64,000 bases of DNA from assembly GCA_033296885.1 (NCBI GenBank), contig MU863945.1:124001-188000 (forward strand), given 5' to 3'. The stretch comes from Triangularia verruculosa (Eukaryota > Ascomycota > Sordariomycetes > Sordariales > Podosporaceae). The notes under the pieces were generated by a model. That model made no database searches and was not told the origin of the DNA. It saw nothing but the letters and a program-made list of their open reading frames with translations. Shown here one piece after another: positions 10,738-23,167 of this stretch; the stretch's first letter is position 1, and every line of letters starts with the position of its first letter. A program made the position numbers and the translations under genes.

Positions 10738-13655
10738 CTAAACAACCAACCCCTCCTCCGAGGCCTCATCCCTCTCCAACCTCTCCAACCCATTACAAAC
10801 AGCTCCATAAACCCTCAACGGCACCGCCACCTCAAAGCTCTCACACGTCAGATTCTCCACCGCCACCATCACCAACCCGCCCCTATCATCCCTACTAATC
10901 TCCTCCAGCAGCGCATGTCCTTTACTCTTCGTCACCTGCGGCCCCCGCGGCATCCCTCCCACTCCCGTCAACCCCAGCCCAACACCCTCCCCACTGGCCC
11001 TCCTCAGCCTATCTCCTTCCCCTTGTTCGTTTTCTTCCTCTTCCTCTACATCGTCTAACTTCGGACTTTGGACCCTTGGCGTTTCTCTCTGTGGCTGTAA
11101 ATCAACGGGTACTACAAACTCTAGTCTAATCTTCCACTCCAGCCCAAGGCCCGTCGTGACAAATTCCGGGGTTGCATTAACAGGAATCGTGGGCTGGAAA
11201 ACGATCCGCCTGGCAAACATTGTTGCTTCTGAGTGGCTAACCCATACCTTTTTCGTGACCCTGTAGACACTTGCCTCGCTCCTCAGTGCTAACCCCGGGT
11301 CCAGGATCTTTTCTGATGTCTCCAGCGCTGCGTGGACGGCATAGCATGGGATCTCTGCGTTGCTGAAATCGATTGCTAAAGTGACGATTTCGCCTAACCG
11401 GTAGGCTGGCCTGGCGAGCATGACCACGCCAACTCTCCGGCCATTGCGGGCTATTTCAAACCGGTTGGTAGACTGCTGACCCGGCGAGGTAGTCAGGTTT
11501 GATCGGAGGATAGCGAGGTCAATGGCTTCTCTTGCTGTTGGGGGTGGGAGCCCGCCAAAGCCAGCGTCGGACATGGAATAAGTTGACGGACGGCGGGAGG
11601 TAGGCATTGCTGTCGGAGACAACAACCCCGCGGTAGGATTTTCCTGGGGACGGGCCATGAGCTCATCGACATACGACAGGAACGAAGCCATGGTTGAGGC
11701 TGGGCCTGTTGTTGGTGGGGGTTTCGGTTTTGTTATCAGCTGTGAAGAAGACTCCTTGCTGGCTGGTTTGACAACAGCCTGATCGCGGAGGATGATGTAA
11801 GGGGACATGAGATCATGTCCTAGTATCTCGCCATAGCTGTTCACGCTCCCTAGTACTCGGAATGGGACATCCACTGACTTGACCTGCTGTTCTTTCGCGC
11901 CGCCTGGTCGTTGGGTGCCAACGACTAGGCTGTATGAAATCTTCATCGCTTTCCCTCTGTGAGTCGGCGGCAGCCCTTTGGGGAGTTTGAACGTGTACTC
12001 ATAAGCCATGCTCTCCCCAGGTCCCAGCTGTAAGTCGACAAAGAGAATCGACTGTGGTGTTGACAAAAGGGGTACTGCCTTTGAGCCTGCGAGCCCGCGC
12101 ATTTCCTTAATCGTGCTGAGCTCGCCGCCGCCTAGCAATTCCCCAATCGAGCTAGTGATGCTCCCCCATCCGAAACTCCTCAGCAAACCGCTGTCTCGCT
12201 TGGTGTTTGTTTCCAGTCCGATGACACCGCCACCATGACCACCAACAACTGCCTTGCGCTTTACTGCTTCGAATGGGCCAAGATTCATGAGTGATCCGTC
12301 CAGAGTAAACGACCCTTGCACTTGCGCATATCCCATCATCAAAGACTCGGGCGCCCTCATGGCAGTGGGCACTAAGTTTGACGTCCTCCTGCTATGAAGC
12401 GGGCGCGGCTGCGTCCTAAGCGGCTGATGTAGGACATACTCTGAAGCCAACGTCTCAGACGAGTTGTTGCTCATGGAGTAGAACTCTCCACTGCTTCTAG
12501 GTGTCCCTGCTATACTCGTAGTTGACAAAATCCTTGCCGGCAGCAAGGCTCCATGCTCGTTGATAGTCGGAACCTGGTCTCGTTGACGTATGGGCAGATT
12601 GTTCAAAAACCCAGCCGTTGCTCCAGTAGGGCTAAGTAAGTCATCTTCTGAACGCCCTGGTCCTGGCGTTGGTGGCAACCCCGGTGTTATTGGTGTAGCC
12701 GGCGATGCCGCCGCAGGGAACCTAAACTCTGCCAGCGGATTCGACGGCTCTGATGTAGGTGAGATTCTCGGCCCTCCGACCCTTGGCGTATCAGGCGCGG
12801 TCGATGTGCCCGAGCGTCGACCATTAATGCTTCTCTCGGGTGGGTACGATGCGTGAAATAGAGGCGATGATTGCGAGGCTGACAGTCTCGGCGTGGTTGC
12901 TACACACTCAGTAATTAGTTCCAAGCCCCCTATTCTCTCCTTGAGAGCTCGAACTCACCAGACCGTGGCCCATTAAACAACCCACCCCTCGGCAGAATCT
13001 GGAGACTCGAAGCTCTAGTATGACCTCTCCCCGACCGCTTAGGGTTCGTAGAGCTGCCATTACTCTGCCCATCATCCCCACCAATAGTGCTCACCGACGA
13101 CCCAATTGACACAATTGACACAGACCGCTTATGCCCATGCCCATTTCTCTGAGTCCCCGATCCAGACGATCCTCCACCATTTCCTCCACCGCCCCTTGCC
13201 GAGAGCGCAGGGGAATTTGGCGTTGTGGGTGTCCACGGAGTCGGGCTCTGTATCGACCCAGCCCTCGCACGGGAAGCCGCAGACGGGACGGAAAGCGAGA
13301 GACTCGACCTGTGATGGCCCCGGCCACCAGCAGCCGATGGCGGCGCAAGACTGCTGCTGGAATTGTGCTTCGTCCTCCCTGCCGATGCGCCGTGGTGTAA
13401 AGGGGAGGGTTGGCGCAACCGCTCCCGCTGCGAAAAGGGCTTCAAACTCGTCGGTGTCGAGACATTATTGCTGCTACTGCTGGGGCCACCGCCGTTGCCT
13501 GGTGGGCGGGCGACATTCTTGAATGTGATGGTGCACTTGACCTCCTCGCCAGCGAAGACAACCTGCTCATGCCAGCGCACAAAGACACGGATATTACTGC
13601 TGCTGTTGTTATTGTTCTTGCTGTTGATACTGCTGCTGGGGCCGCCGGGCGACAT
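10738..13655 (-). CDS. rgp1: Rgp1-like subunit of the Ric1-Rgp1 Ypt6/Rab6 exchange factor
   Basis: Two exons, 13655-12959 and 12899-10738, separated by a 59-nt intron (donor GTGAGT, acceptor GTGTAG, phase 1). They join GPRS to ATTPRLSAS and give 952 aa. The first in-frame ATG is at 13655. After an Asn/Ser-rich head, residues about 20-45 read IRVFVRWHEQVVFAGEEVKCTITFKNVA, the arrestin-like opening typical of Rgp1. The rest alternates Ser/Pro-rich linkers with beta-rich blocks (PLLSTPQSILFVDLQLGPGESMAYEYTFKLPKGLPPTHRGKAMKISYSLVVG, shown here only as a landmark at about residues 500-550; RPAYRLGEIVTLAIDFSNAEIPCYAVHAALET further on). With Ric1, Rgp1 activates the Golgi GTPase Ypt6 for endosome-to-Golgi traffic. 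It is longer than yeast Rgp1 because of low-complexity inserts, which is common in filamentous fungi. Confidence 0.9.
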
Positions 13656-14412
13656 TTCCAATCGTGTTGTATGGGGCTCGGATGAGGGCGGGAAACTGAG
13701 GGAGACGGCGGACGGGACGGTTCAAGGGAGTGGATGTCGTCTAGCAATGGATCGGAAGTCGTCGACGTCCCGTACTGTGTCAGAAGAGAGGGGAAGAGGC
13801 TGGGAAAGTCGGACTCCCTGATGAAGAAGAGGAGGGGGTTGTCAATGCTGGATCGTTAAACCGCTCGATTCACCGGCATTGTTGATGGGCACCATCATCT
13901 TGCGGCGCCAAGTGGGTGTCGAGGGTTCGAACGGTGGTTGCTGTCTCTTTCAATGGTCCGAATCTGGGGACGAATAGCGCTGTGGACACGATCCGCGCGG
14001 CGTCAGATCCATGGACTTCATGAGCTCACAAGCGAACCCCTGCCACCTGCTGGCACCCGGAACCAGTATGCAACAACCCTAACCCCCAACTGCTGCCCAC
14101 CTTTCTCACCCGGGCGGGCTTAGGATTGCCGTTCGAGGAATACCAAGCAGAAGTTTGCGAATCTACCAAGGACCCACAAGTAAAGGGAGCATCACTGGCC
14201 TCCCTCCACCTGACAGATGATATACGAGTCCAAGAATTATCTCCAAAATATCCGCCCGTCACGGGACGGTTCAAAACTCAGTTGACGGTCATGTCATGAA
14301 GATATACCAGACACAACTCACTGAGCTTTAAAAGAAGTGGGAAGCAAAAAGAATCAAATCCGGCGAACGTGCCCCCTGAGTGAACAGGGGGTGCTCTCCA
14401 TCATCTTTGAAG
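13656..14412. other. rgp1 upstream region
   Basis: Promoter and leader of the minus-strand rgp1 gene, plus 3-prime flank of tRNA-Trp. It holds an 11-base telomere-repeat match, AACCCTAACCC, at 14075-14085. No gene is seen. Confidence 0.5.
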
Positions 14413-14484
14413 TGACCCCGACCCGATTTGAACGGATAACCTTTCGATCTGGAGTCGAACGCGCTACCGTTGCGCCACGAGGCC
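14413..14484 (-). tRNA. tRNA-Trp (CCA)
   Basis: A 72-nt cloverleaf on the minus strand. Acceptor arms GGCCTCG and CGGGGTC pair (with two G-U pairs) and are followed by discriminator A. The D arm is GCGC/GCGC, the anticodon stem is TTCGA/TCGAA with loop CTCCAGA, giving anticodon CCA, and the T arm is ATCCG-TTCAAAT-CGGGT. No intron is present. The nearest T run on the transcribed strand is about 65 nt downstream, so the terminator is not obvious. Confidence 0.96.
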
Positions 14485-15082
14485 CTCAAGTTGTTGTTGA
14501 ATTAGCAATCGGGAATTGGGCACATGATTTTAAGTGACAACATTGAAAGGTATTTTGGTTAAACTATAAGACAATGGTTGAAATCATCGCAACAACAGTT
14601 CTCGGATACCTCTAAGACATCTCTCAAGCAAATGACAGCAAGAAATTCCACCGGGTATCGATGCTTACACTCCCAAATCAACGCCAGTCCTACATGTCGG
14701 ACAGATACACCCTTGATATGCATATTCCTTCCTGTCCATCCCTCAATATCGTAACACCGCCCAATCCATAAAAGAAAGCAAACAAAAGAATTGAAGTTGC
14801 TATGGACACAGAGAAATTTGCCGATAGCACAAGTCAGGTCCCATTTTCCCAACTCCCCATCCCATGCACAAACAAACGAAAATTGCTTGAGAGGTGGTTC
14901 TCTCAGGAGCACATGGCGCGAGACTCTGCATTCCAAAGCGCCACCTGGCTCTTCCAAACTTCCTTTGCTGCTGCGTGGGAAGTCGAGTTAGCTTCTCATT
15001 TTGAAACGGCAACAATCATGATAAATATAGGAAGAACAAAAATCAAGTTCCATATTACATCTCGACTGAGTGTAAATCTTGG
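14485..15082. other. Intergenic, pseudokinase 3-prime flank and tRNA-Trp 5-prime flank
   Basis: About 600 bp, moderately AT-rich on the kinase side. Short open frames only, none with recognisable sequence. Confidence 0.5.
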
Positions 15083-16930
15083 TTATATTGTCTGAGAGTA
15101 GCCAACGCCGCCCCTGTTGCCTAGCAGTGGAGAACGATGGTAGACGCTGCTAAGCAGTTCCAAGGGATTGAGTGGCTTACTGGCATGATCAGCTCCGCGG
15201 CTTGACGCAATTGAAGGAGGTCCTCTCGAGCTTCTTGACCTAGAGATGCGAGGGACTTGGAAGGTTTGTTGCTGGCTTTGCAGGTCCTGAGCAGAGCCCG
15301 AGCTTCTTCCACTTCCCCTGCTGCCAATACTGTTTCGCGGATGATGGCGCCCTGGGCCACCACTGCCTCGTCTAGCGGCATCCGTGGTGTCTAACTTCAA
15401 GCTAGCCATGTCAAAGTCCCAACCGTTGTCATATCGATGGACACAATGGGGCTCCAGAATGCCACACTGCTCTGTTAGAATCTTGTACATTCTCGTCTGC
15501 ACTTCTTGGACATCAGGGCGGTCGGTAGGGTGAGAAGAGAGCATATGCTCGACGACATGAAGCATAGGAGCCATGCCTTTGAACACGGGATCGTCCTTTT
15601 CCTTTTTCTGGGCGTCCTTGACGAGTTGCGTCATCCAGCTCTCGACTTGAGATAAGTTTCGATGGAATGAAGAGTCGGGAACAGCACCTCCACGACTAGG
15701 AGCCTTGTGCTTTGCGGCCCGATATGTGGCAAAAGGGCGGCCATGCTTCTTGACCAGAAAGCTGAGAAGGTCCAGAATAATGCAGCCTAGAGAGAAGATA
15801 TCGGCCGCTTGAGGACTGAGGTGAGGCGTCGGAGCGTGCATCATGCTCATCAGGTGCTGGCTGGAATCGGGAGTAGAGCGGCTGGTGATGTAGTTGGGGC
15901 TCTCTGGTGAGGCTGTCATGGACGGGATGGTTCCCCGGCGGTGGAATGAGGTCGAGGATGGTGAGCTCGGTTTAAACCACTGTTCTGGCGCTGCGTAGTC
16001 ATACGACTCCTTGTCAAACGAATTTCTATCCAACCCGGTATACCCAAGCAAGTCGGAAAGAAAGATCTGGTTGTCTCCAGTAAACAAGACTGTAGAAGGC
16101 TTGATGTTGCCATGAGAGAGACCCCTGTTGTGAAGAAAGCACACCGTATCGATGAGGCAGTGAATCCATTCCATAACCTGGCGCCGCCGCATCTTCTTGT
16201 CCATACTTTTGAAGCATGCTGGTGTCGTGGTAAGAAAGCTCTTGAGGGTGTAGTCGGCGGCATTTGTGAAAAGGGCATAGGCATAGCCTTGCTGGACGTA
16301 GGATCCCCAATAGGACGCAAGATGGTCGTTCCGGACGTTTCGAATACCGTTGACTTCGAACACAAAGTCTTCGTGGCTTGAGTAGCCACCACCAATTGGC
16401 ATCTTGACACGGCTGAACACGGTCCCGGTTTGGCCTGGAAGCATGACCTTGTCGAAGGAAGGGCTCTGGCCGGCGACATGCTTCTTGTCGACTACTTCCA
16501 ACGGAACCACCTCGTTGTCTTCATAGGTGACATGATGGCCTTGGATAAGGGGACGGAGCAAATAGTAGAACTGCCGTTCATAGAATTCCCGTTCCACCTT
16601 GCTGTTTCTGGTCGGGGTTAGGGCGAGTCGCTCGACCTGGTCACGAGCAACAGGCAGATCCTCGTCGTCCCACGAATCGTCAATGACGCCGAAAATCTGA
16701 TCAGGAACCCCGAGCTCGACGAGAATGAGAAAGATCTTCTTGGCTTTTTGCTCGATCCACTCCCAATAAGTCCCATCGGTCAAACCATCACCAAAGCCCA
16801 AAGTGCGGTCGAGTCGCTCAATCTCCTCAGGAATAAGGTGGCTGCACACGAACATGCGTGTGACTGTTCGCTCGATTGTGTCGTCGTCCCACCACATGGT
16901 GCTGTGACGTCGATTCGGTGACGCCGTCAT
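15083..16930 (-). CDS. Predicted pseudokinase with fungal-type N-terminal extension
   Basis: A single exon of 615 aa starting at an ATG (16930). Residues 1-130 are a helical N-terminal extension (WWDDDTIERTVTRMFV, WEWIEQKAKKIFLILVELGVPDQIFGVIDD) of the kind seen in large fungal kinase-like families. Residues about 140-480 follow a protein-kinase fold: APE at 314-316, the alpha-F motif ADIFSLGCI at 376-384, and the RPD arginine near 471. The catalytic signatures are altered. The VAIK position reads FEVN (191-194) with no lysine, the HRDxKPxN loop reads HGNIKPST (273-280), and DFG reads DLL (293-295). There is no Gly-rich loop I can recognise. The tail (515-580) is Ser/Arg/Gly-rich and likely disordered. 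Role unknown; a scaffold or allosteric function is more likely than phosphotransfer. Confidence 0.85.
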   Translation of the reverse strand: MTASPNRRHSTMWWDDDTIERTVTRMFVCSHLIPEEIERLDRTLGFGDGLTDGTYWEWIEQKAKKIFLILVELGVPDQIFGVIDDSWDDEDLPVARDQVERLALTPTRNSKVEREFYERQFYYLLRPLIQGHHVTYEDNEVVPLEVVDKKHVAGQSPSFDKVMLPGQTGTVFSRVKMPIGGGYSSHEDFVFEVNGIRNVRNDHLASYWGSYVQQGYAYALFTNAADYTLKSFLTTTPACFKSMDKKMRRRQVMEWIHCLIDTVCFLHNRGLSHGNIKPSTVLFTGDNQIFLSDLLGYTGLDRNSFDKESYDYAAPEQWFKPSSPSSTSFHRRGTIPSMTASPESPNYITSRSTPDSSQHLMSMMHAPTPHLSPQAADIFSLGCIILDLLSFLVKKHGRPFATYRAAKHKAPSRGGAVPDSSFHRNLSQVESWMTQLVKDAQKKEKDDPVFKGMAPMLHVVEHMLSSHPTDRPDVQEVQTRMYKILTEQCGILEPHCVHRYDNGWDFDMASLKLDTTDAARRGSGGPGRHHPRNSIGSRGSGRSSGSAQDLQSQQQTFQVPRISRSRSSRGPPSIASSRGADHASKPLNPLELLSSVYHRSPLLGNRGGVGYSQTI

Positions 16931-19510
16931 GAGTGCGTAGCCTCTGTGTTGCTGGTCTTGTTGTCGGTAGAATATGTATGTTGTGAGCAGAAGAAATCGA
17001 AAATAAAATCTAGAAATGAGGAACGCGTGCGTGCCTGGGGACAGCTGTTCAAAGAAATCCTGTTGATTTGATCAAATAGGATTGAGGGGTACTAGAGTTC
17101 GCCTAATTATTGAGGAAAAAAAGTACAGACGGAAGGCGCAACTGGACGGAGGGGCAGCCGCGAGCAGGTGAGGCAACTTTACATCTCCGGTTCGTCGACC
17201 CGGTTCACCAACAGACTACAAGCAAGGCAATGCTCGGCGTCATGAAATGTGTCAAGTTGTACTCCATGCATATCATCGCACGAACGGCCCCTACACACAA
17301 ATTTCCTACTCCTGTGCTACGCAGACAGGCAGACGCGAGGTAGAGACGAGGCGAGGTGGGCATGTGTCCCCACAGTGATGCTGATATCAGGAAGGGAGTT
17401 TCCTGGAGATGGTGGTTTGTTTCATTGGCTGACTGATGGCCAGAGATAAGGAATCACAGCCTCTGTTTGGCTGGCCCTGTTCTGGTATGGGTGCCATCCT
17501 CTGCACCTTGCTCAACGCGGGATGTGGCCGTGTATTTGCCAGGGTCGTTGCTGAGTACCGACGATGAGGCACAGCGCTGATATAATTCCAGGACGATTCA
17601 GTTATGACCTCTGACCCTCCCGCCGTGCCCCTGTGAAACCCTCTGACATTGCTATCGTCAGTTGACTTGTTAGGAGGGTAGCATACCGGTCAGTTGATGC
17701 TGCCTAATATAGGTCTCTCATTTGGATCGATCATCGAGATGCAGTTTGGGAAGCTGCGGCCCTGTGGTTGAGGAAAGTACGATCGGTTGAAGTCAGACAG
17801 GACATGGAAGGATGAGCCCAGGGAGGAGGGGACGTGGGGGAAAACCCCACACTTTTTTCAGCCCCTCGATTGCCCGTTGCTCCCATCGCTCCGCCTTTTC
17901 CAGCGCAGCGGGACGACAATGTCGTATGTGAAGATCCAGCATGAAATTTCCTCCTAGTACCTATGTAAGGTATGCATTCAGTCTGGCCCTTCGGTTCAAA
18001 TCGACACTGGTATGTCCTTGATGCGAGTCCCGCACTTTATCACTTGCTCACATCGATACCAGCAGACAGATGGCAGCCTGGATAAGCCAAACAACCAGAT
18101 AGATCGACGCTGTCTATCAAATGTCACCCACATGCCATCCGGGAGTCAAATGACAGCTGTCTAGAATGTCTCGTGTCAAGCCACTTCTTCACCGTCGATC
18201 AAGGCCATGCAAGGCCCTGATTCCGTCGAAGAGTGTGTGTTGATAAGTGATGCCAAGTTTTGGTAGTTTTTGTATGTTCCCCCACCTATTCGTACCACCA
18301 GGTATACTGCGACAGATGACTGAAGACGTTGGCTGTTTTGTTACACACCATGTTCCCGGGCATCCAGCATCAATCGCCACACCGCCCCGCCGCCGTTGAG
18401 GTATTTCTTATCTTGTTTGGCTTGCAGCACAGTAGTTGCCATCCTGCCAGGCGATGCATTTACGAGCAAAGATCCAAGGCTCTTATTCAAACCGCATATA
18501 ATACACTATCGAACTTCGGTCAGATACGGAGTAGTAATTCTTGTACTCGATGCACCATGTAAGGCTTATATCCCCACGCCAGACGCGTGGCGTGATCTTT
18601 AATACCGGCCTGCCTATGTCTCTCCGCAAAATTGGTTCTTCTGGGAACGATACCGTATTGGCGGGTCTGTCGACCTTTCCCGGGAAACCACACTGTGGCG
18701 TTGGTCCTCCTCTTTTCGTATGGCACTGAGACATGATTTCTGGAGACCGAAAGAATAAGTATTGGACTAGTGAACCTCCGACTGGCACCGTCCCCTCGGA
18801 GAAGCCCAAAGGACGAAAAGCAACAACCTGAACTTGCTTCAATCGCCACAGAAACACTCGATCCCTAACGAAAACAAGACTACGACAAAAGGCCCTGGGA
18901 AGAAATCGAAGGATTCTACTTATCCCCCTTCGTCGAGACCCTTGGTGTTGACCTTTTGCCCAAAGCAGGGATAAAGTTATCGCTATCACTGGAGGATGAT
19001 GCGCAGCAGGGATTGTTTACTCCTCCCCACATGCCCTGAAATGGAGCGACCCCCACTCTTTTTGCTCAAGACAGCCCGGGTTCAGGGGTGACGACCAATA
19101 CCAGGTTTCCCATCTTCAGTCACCACTTGAGCATCATGTGTTTCTGGAGCTTATTTCCACCTGAAGGAGGCCGGGCCGGTCCACCGGCTTTCCGGGGCAA
19201 CGATAGTCCGCAGCTTTTGAACGAAGCGCCTCATGGGTATCCGACTGTACCTGGCCTAGGGCGGAAACATGCCAGTCAACAAGTTCAAACATCAGCTAAC
19301 AGAGTCTAATTAGTTTAACGCAGAAACCGGATTACATTATTTCGTTGACCGTACATCAGAGTCATATCTACACTATGGACATACAGCCTGACTAAAATTT
19401 ATGCACAACTGGGTATCGAGTTCCTCCCCCTCTAAAATCCTCAAAAGTCCAAATACCCAAACGCCAAATGCTTAAAACGACTTTTTTCCTTCTCAAAATT
19501 CCCATCACCA
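16931..19510. other. Intergenic, 2.6 kb
   Basis: Promoter of the pseudokinase at the left and 3-prime flank of the MFS gene at the right. The middle shows only short scattered open frames on both strands, with no splice-linked protein I can recognise, no tRNA and no repeat. It contains one copy of the nonamer TACGGAGTA (18525-18533). Confidence 0.5.
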
Positions 19511-21484
19511 TTAGACCGCCCTCTGAGCAGTATCCATGTCTGGCCTAGCCACACTGCTAGGACCCTCCTTCTCTCCATGCCCGAGCTCGGAATCGTCTCC
19601 CGTCTCGCTCTCGGCCGCCCCAGGCGCGGCAGCAAAGGTAGGGGCATAAGCACTCTTCGCCCGGATCCGATCGCCGTACATGTAGAAGATGATCGGGATA
19701 GGGACAAGGGCCACGGCCACACAGCCCAGCAACGTGCTCGCCCATTGAATGCCCATCCCATCGAACATATATCTCGCAAACAGTGGGAACGCAGCTCCCG
19801 CCAACGACCGCAAGAATGTGTTACCCGCAATCGCCGAAGCCGCAAACATCAGGTATGAATCCACCAGGTAGTTTAACGCCTGCAGGAAGATGCTCGCCAG
19901 CCCGAAACCAGTCATCAACCCGGAAAGTGTAGGCCAGATCCAGTGGATATCCTTGGTGTAACCGGTCCAGCCAAACCAGAACAACCCGATTGCAAAAGCG
20001 GCACCTCCCGCGATGACACTCGGCAATCTCCACTCGGGCACCGGCACTCCGTTGTTGGCGGCAAGCTTCTTCGAATACCAAGGCTGCTGCAGCAACACCG
20101 TGACACCCGCAAGAATCTGACCAATAACCATGCCGAAGAACGTCAGCCCAGCAACACCAGTGCTCATTCCGTGAACACCCATGAAGACGAACGGGTACGC
20201 CGTCAAGAACAGATAAAGCAGCCCGTAGATGAACGCCATGTACACCGACAAGAGCGTCACAATCGGCTCGCAAAACAGCAGCCTCATCGGCCGGGAAAAG
20301 TTCTTGGTGATCAGCTCCTTGACATCAATCTCGATCTCCTCCTGCTTGGCGTGAATGCCCCAGTTGAGCGTCCTCCTCCTCAACTCCGCCGCCTTGCTGA
20401 CCAGAATGACCGGGGGATACGTCTCGTGGAGGAACATCAGATCAATGACGAACGCAACAAGGCCCAGAATCGCCATCAGATACGAAGTCCATCTCCATCC
20501 AATGCTCTCGTCCTCGACCATGAAGCCCCCAATGAACGGCGCGAGCATTGGACCGGTAAAGACCGTCATGGAGAACACGGTGATCGCCATGCCTCTGGTG
20601 CGGTTGTCAAACATGTCGCTGAACACCGCTGCTACGACGGCCAAGGGGCAAGCGCCGAAGAAACCGCCGAAGAAGCGGGAGATGAGGACGGTCTGGAAGT
20701 CATTGGCGGAGCCGCAGGCGAGGTTGAAGATGGTGAAGCCGAGCATGGAGACGACGAGGGGGAGGCGACGGCCTTTGAGCTCGGAGAGGGGGGCCCAAAA
20801 GGTCGGGCCGGTGGCGAAACCGAGGACGTAGAGGGAGACACCGAGGAGGGAGACGTCGGGGGAGACGTCGAAGTGGGCAGCGACGGCGCGCGTGGCGGCG
20901 GAGAAGATGGAGGAGCCGAAGGAGGCGATCATGGTTGTGTAGCCGAGCATTACTGCGGTTAGGAGTCTAGAGGGCTGTCGTTAGCATGGCAAGTTGAGAA
21001 TCAGGTGGGGTAAAGGGGGATGGACATACTTCTTAGCCAAAGGCCAGTTCTGAGCGTGGAGGGGGTCATCAGGACCATCAAACTCAACGACGAAGTCCTC
21101 TTGGTTGGGAAGCAATGGGGGGTATGGCTTTCCGGCGCCGAAAGGAGGGAGAGGCTTGACGAGGGAGGCACGGCTTCGTCGAGATCGTATGGAACGGCCG
21201 ACGGTTGCGCTGTGTTGACTGCGTGCGGTTTGGATGCGGCCGAGCTCGGTGGGAGGGATGTCTCGGGAGGTGGAGACTCGAGACATACCGGTGCCGACGG
21301 TGGAAGGTCTCCGGCCCCGGGCCGAGTGAGAGGAGGCGGACGATACCGAGCTGGCGGAGATGACGCGCTCGATCTCGGCGCTTGTTCGGTGGGGGAGCTC
21401 ATGGTGAGTTGGGGTTGGGGAGACTGGAATGGCGGCGTCGTGCTCCGCTGCCGCGAGAGCGCGGTCGACATTGTTGGGTCCCAT
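19511..21484 (-). CDS. MFS transporter, DHA1 family (Tpo1/Flu1-like drug or polyamine exporter)
   Basis: Two exons, 21484-21030 and 20966-19511, joined across a 63-nt intron (donor GTATGT, acceptor CTAG, phase 2) to give 636 aa. The ATG at 21484 is the first in frame; the open frame upstream begins only at a TTG. A Ser/Arg-rich cytoplasmic head of about 150 residues ends in DDPLHAQNWPLAKK, the usual lead into the first helix of this class. Twelve membrane segments fit the remaining length. Landmarks are PLSELKGRR after TM2, SRFFGGFFGACPLAVV in TM4, GPMLAPFIGG in TM5 and YGDRIRAKSAYAP after TM12, all typical of Tpo1/Flr1-type proton antiporters at the plasma membrane. The substrate cannot be read from sequence. 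The C-tail is acidic. The long plus-strand frame over exon 2 is a shadow. Confidence 0.92.
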
Positions 21485-23167
21485 CGATAATTTTCTGTTC
21501 GATCCGGTGGTGGTGGCGAGAGTGGTGATGATATGAGGTGAGTACAAACACTAGGTTGGGATGGTGATGGTGAGTGAGCCTGTGAATGAAGCTTCTCTTC
21601 TGAAGAAGTATGGTGGTCTAGAAAAAAAAAAAGATAAGATGAAACCTTAAACGAGCGATTGAAACAAGAAGGTTCGTCAAATCGTGGTGTAATGTATTTG
21701 GCTATCAGATCTTCCAAGAGGGGGGAACCCAGATCTTATAACAATGACGACGGCATCTGGGAGACCCTCACCCCCCTTGGATCTTGTCTTTTTGTTACCC
21801 GATTGGTAATCCCTATCTGCGGGACCTTAGCAAAGAAAAAGAAGGTTACAGTCATACGGGAGGCTCAGATCGAAAATTGGAGCTTCTTTTGCCCAACTGT
21901 TACACCAATTCCTCGGTGAAAGTGCTTAAAGTCCACCCTCCCCTGGTGCCGTTCCCGAGGCCGGGTTTCTTTTCGACCGGCGCCACGCACGGAGGCAGGG
22001 GTTATGGATGCGGCCTCGGCACTTCGCGCTTCTTGGATATCACTTGGCTTACTCGCCACAGCCGGTGTGGCATCTCTGGTTGGCAGCGGCATGAAAACTG
22101 CAGTCAATTGTTAACTCCAGCCAATTATTTGGATTGAGAATACATCCAATAGAACTGCCGTTGGTGAAGTTGAAGCAGAGAAGGTTGTTGCTGAATCAGG
22201 TACTCCGTAGCAGAAATGCATTGGTGGAGACACCGACTTTGGCCCTTCACAATCTAGTCATCGAGAACGAAACAGGGACTATCCCTTTTTTTTCAGGCGA
22301 CGCATCAGCAGATGGAGTCACGGAGTCGAACCGGTGATCCCCGCCGGCTCCATATCAGACTCCCGTTCTCCACTGTGACAGCGTCCTTGGTGGGGTTCGT
22401 AAAGTTTTTAACATCAGATCCAGGAGAGCCCAGAATCCAATTTTCTCGATGCCCTACACCGGCAAAAAGAGGGTTATCGAGCTCGTTGTGCTACTGATCG
22501 CAATGATTTATTCCGACTACCGACGTCAACGATGATGTGAAGTTCCGTTCGCGGGAAGATGGCCGCGGATATAAAGCGGGAATCAACATACAATACGTCT
22601 ATCAGAACGAACCTCGGGAGGCGAGACAATCTTTAACTCCGGACATTTGGTTCTGTGGCTGCGGGATTACGTCAATGTCGTCTGGTCTCAGCGTCCCCCA
22701 TGCATTTGCCAATCATGATCAACACCACCACACCGGGCTAACGTTTTTTTTCCTCCAACGATGCAACAGCTTCATTTGAGATACATGGATACGAGACATG
22801 GGGGAGAAGGGTGAAAACTTTTTCATTGTGATTCCCCTTTCTCACATTTTCACCATATTTCATACGAAACGATCATGGCTTTTCATGTTTTGTTGATGCC
22901 CAATAAGGTTGTCATGCCATCTAATTCCGCCCGTTGCCGTTTCTAGCCGCTAGTAGCCTTGCAGTTCGAGATGAGTTCACCACGCTGCGGACTCTTCCGC
23001 GTCAGCAGGGACCCTGTTTCGGGCCGTGAGGATCCATCTCGGATGGACGTCAAGCTTTTTCTGCTGCTGACTTCCCGCGGCAGTGGCTTGCATGGGTGCG
23101 TCGCGATGCTTCTAGATGGCACGAGCCATGTGATCTGTATCCACCATGAGGCTGTCCTGAAGCAGAC
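21485..23167. other. Intergenic, 1.7 kb
   Basis: Promoter of the MFS gene on the left and 3-prime flank of the inositol/sugar transporter on the right. It holds one TACTCCGTA (22201-22209, inverse of TACGGAGTA) and a tRNA B-box-like hairpin at 22312-22353 that does not fold as a tRNA. No gene is seen. Confidence 0.5.

Noticed and set aside
13656..13661. Start of Rgp1 two codons upstream at 13661
   Set aside because: That codon is TTG; the first ATG is at 13655.
19943..20962. 339-codon plus-strand frame over MFS exon 2
   Set aside because: Its protein is an Arg/Glu/Gly-rich shadow of membrane-helix codons; the minus strand has the conserved transporter.
22312..22353. tRNA-like hairpin with a B-box match (GGTTCGACTCC on the minus strand)
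   Set aside because: ATGGAG/CTCCAT can pair, but the T stem mismatches and neither an A box nor a pairing anticodon stem can be formed, so it is not a tRNA gene.
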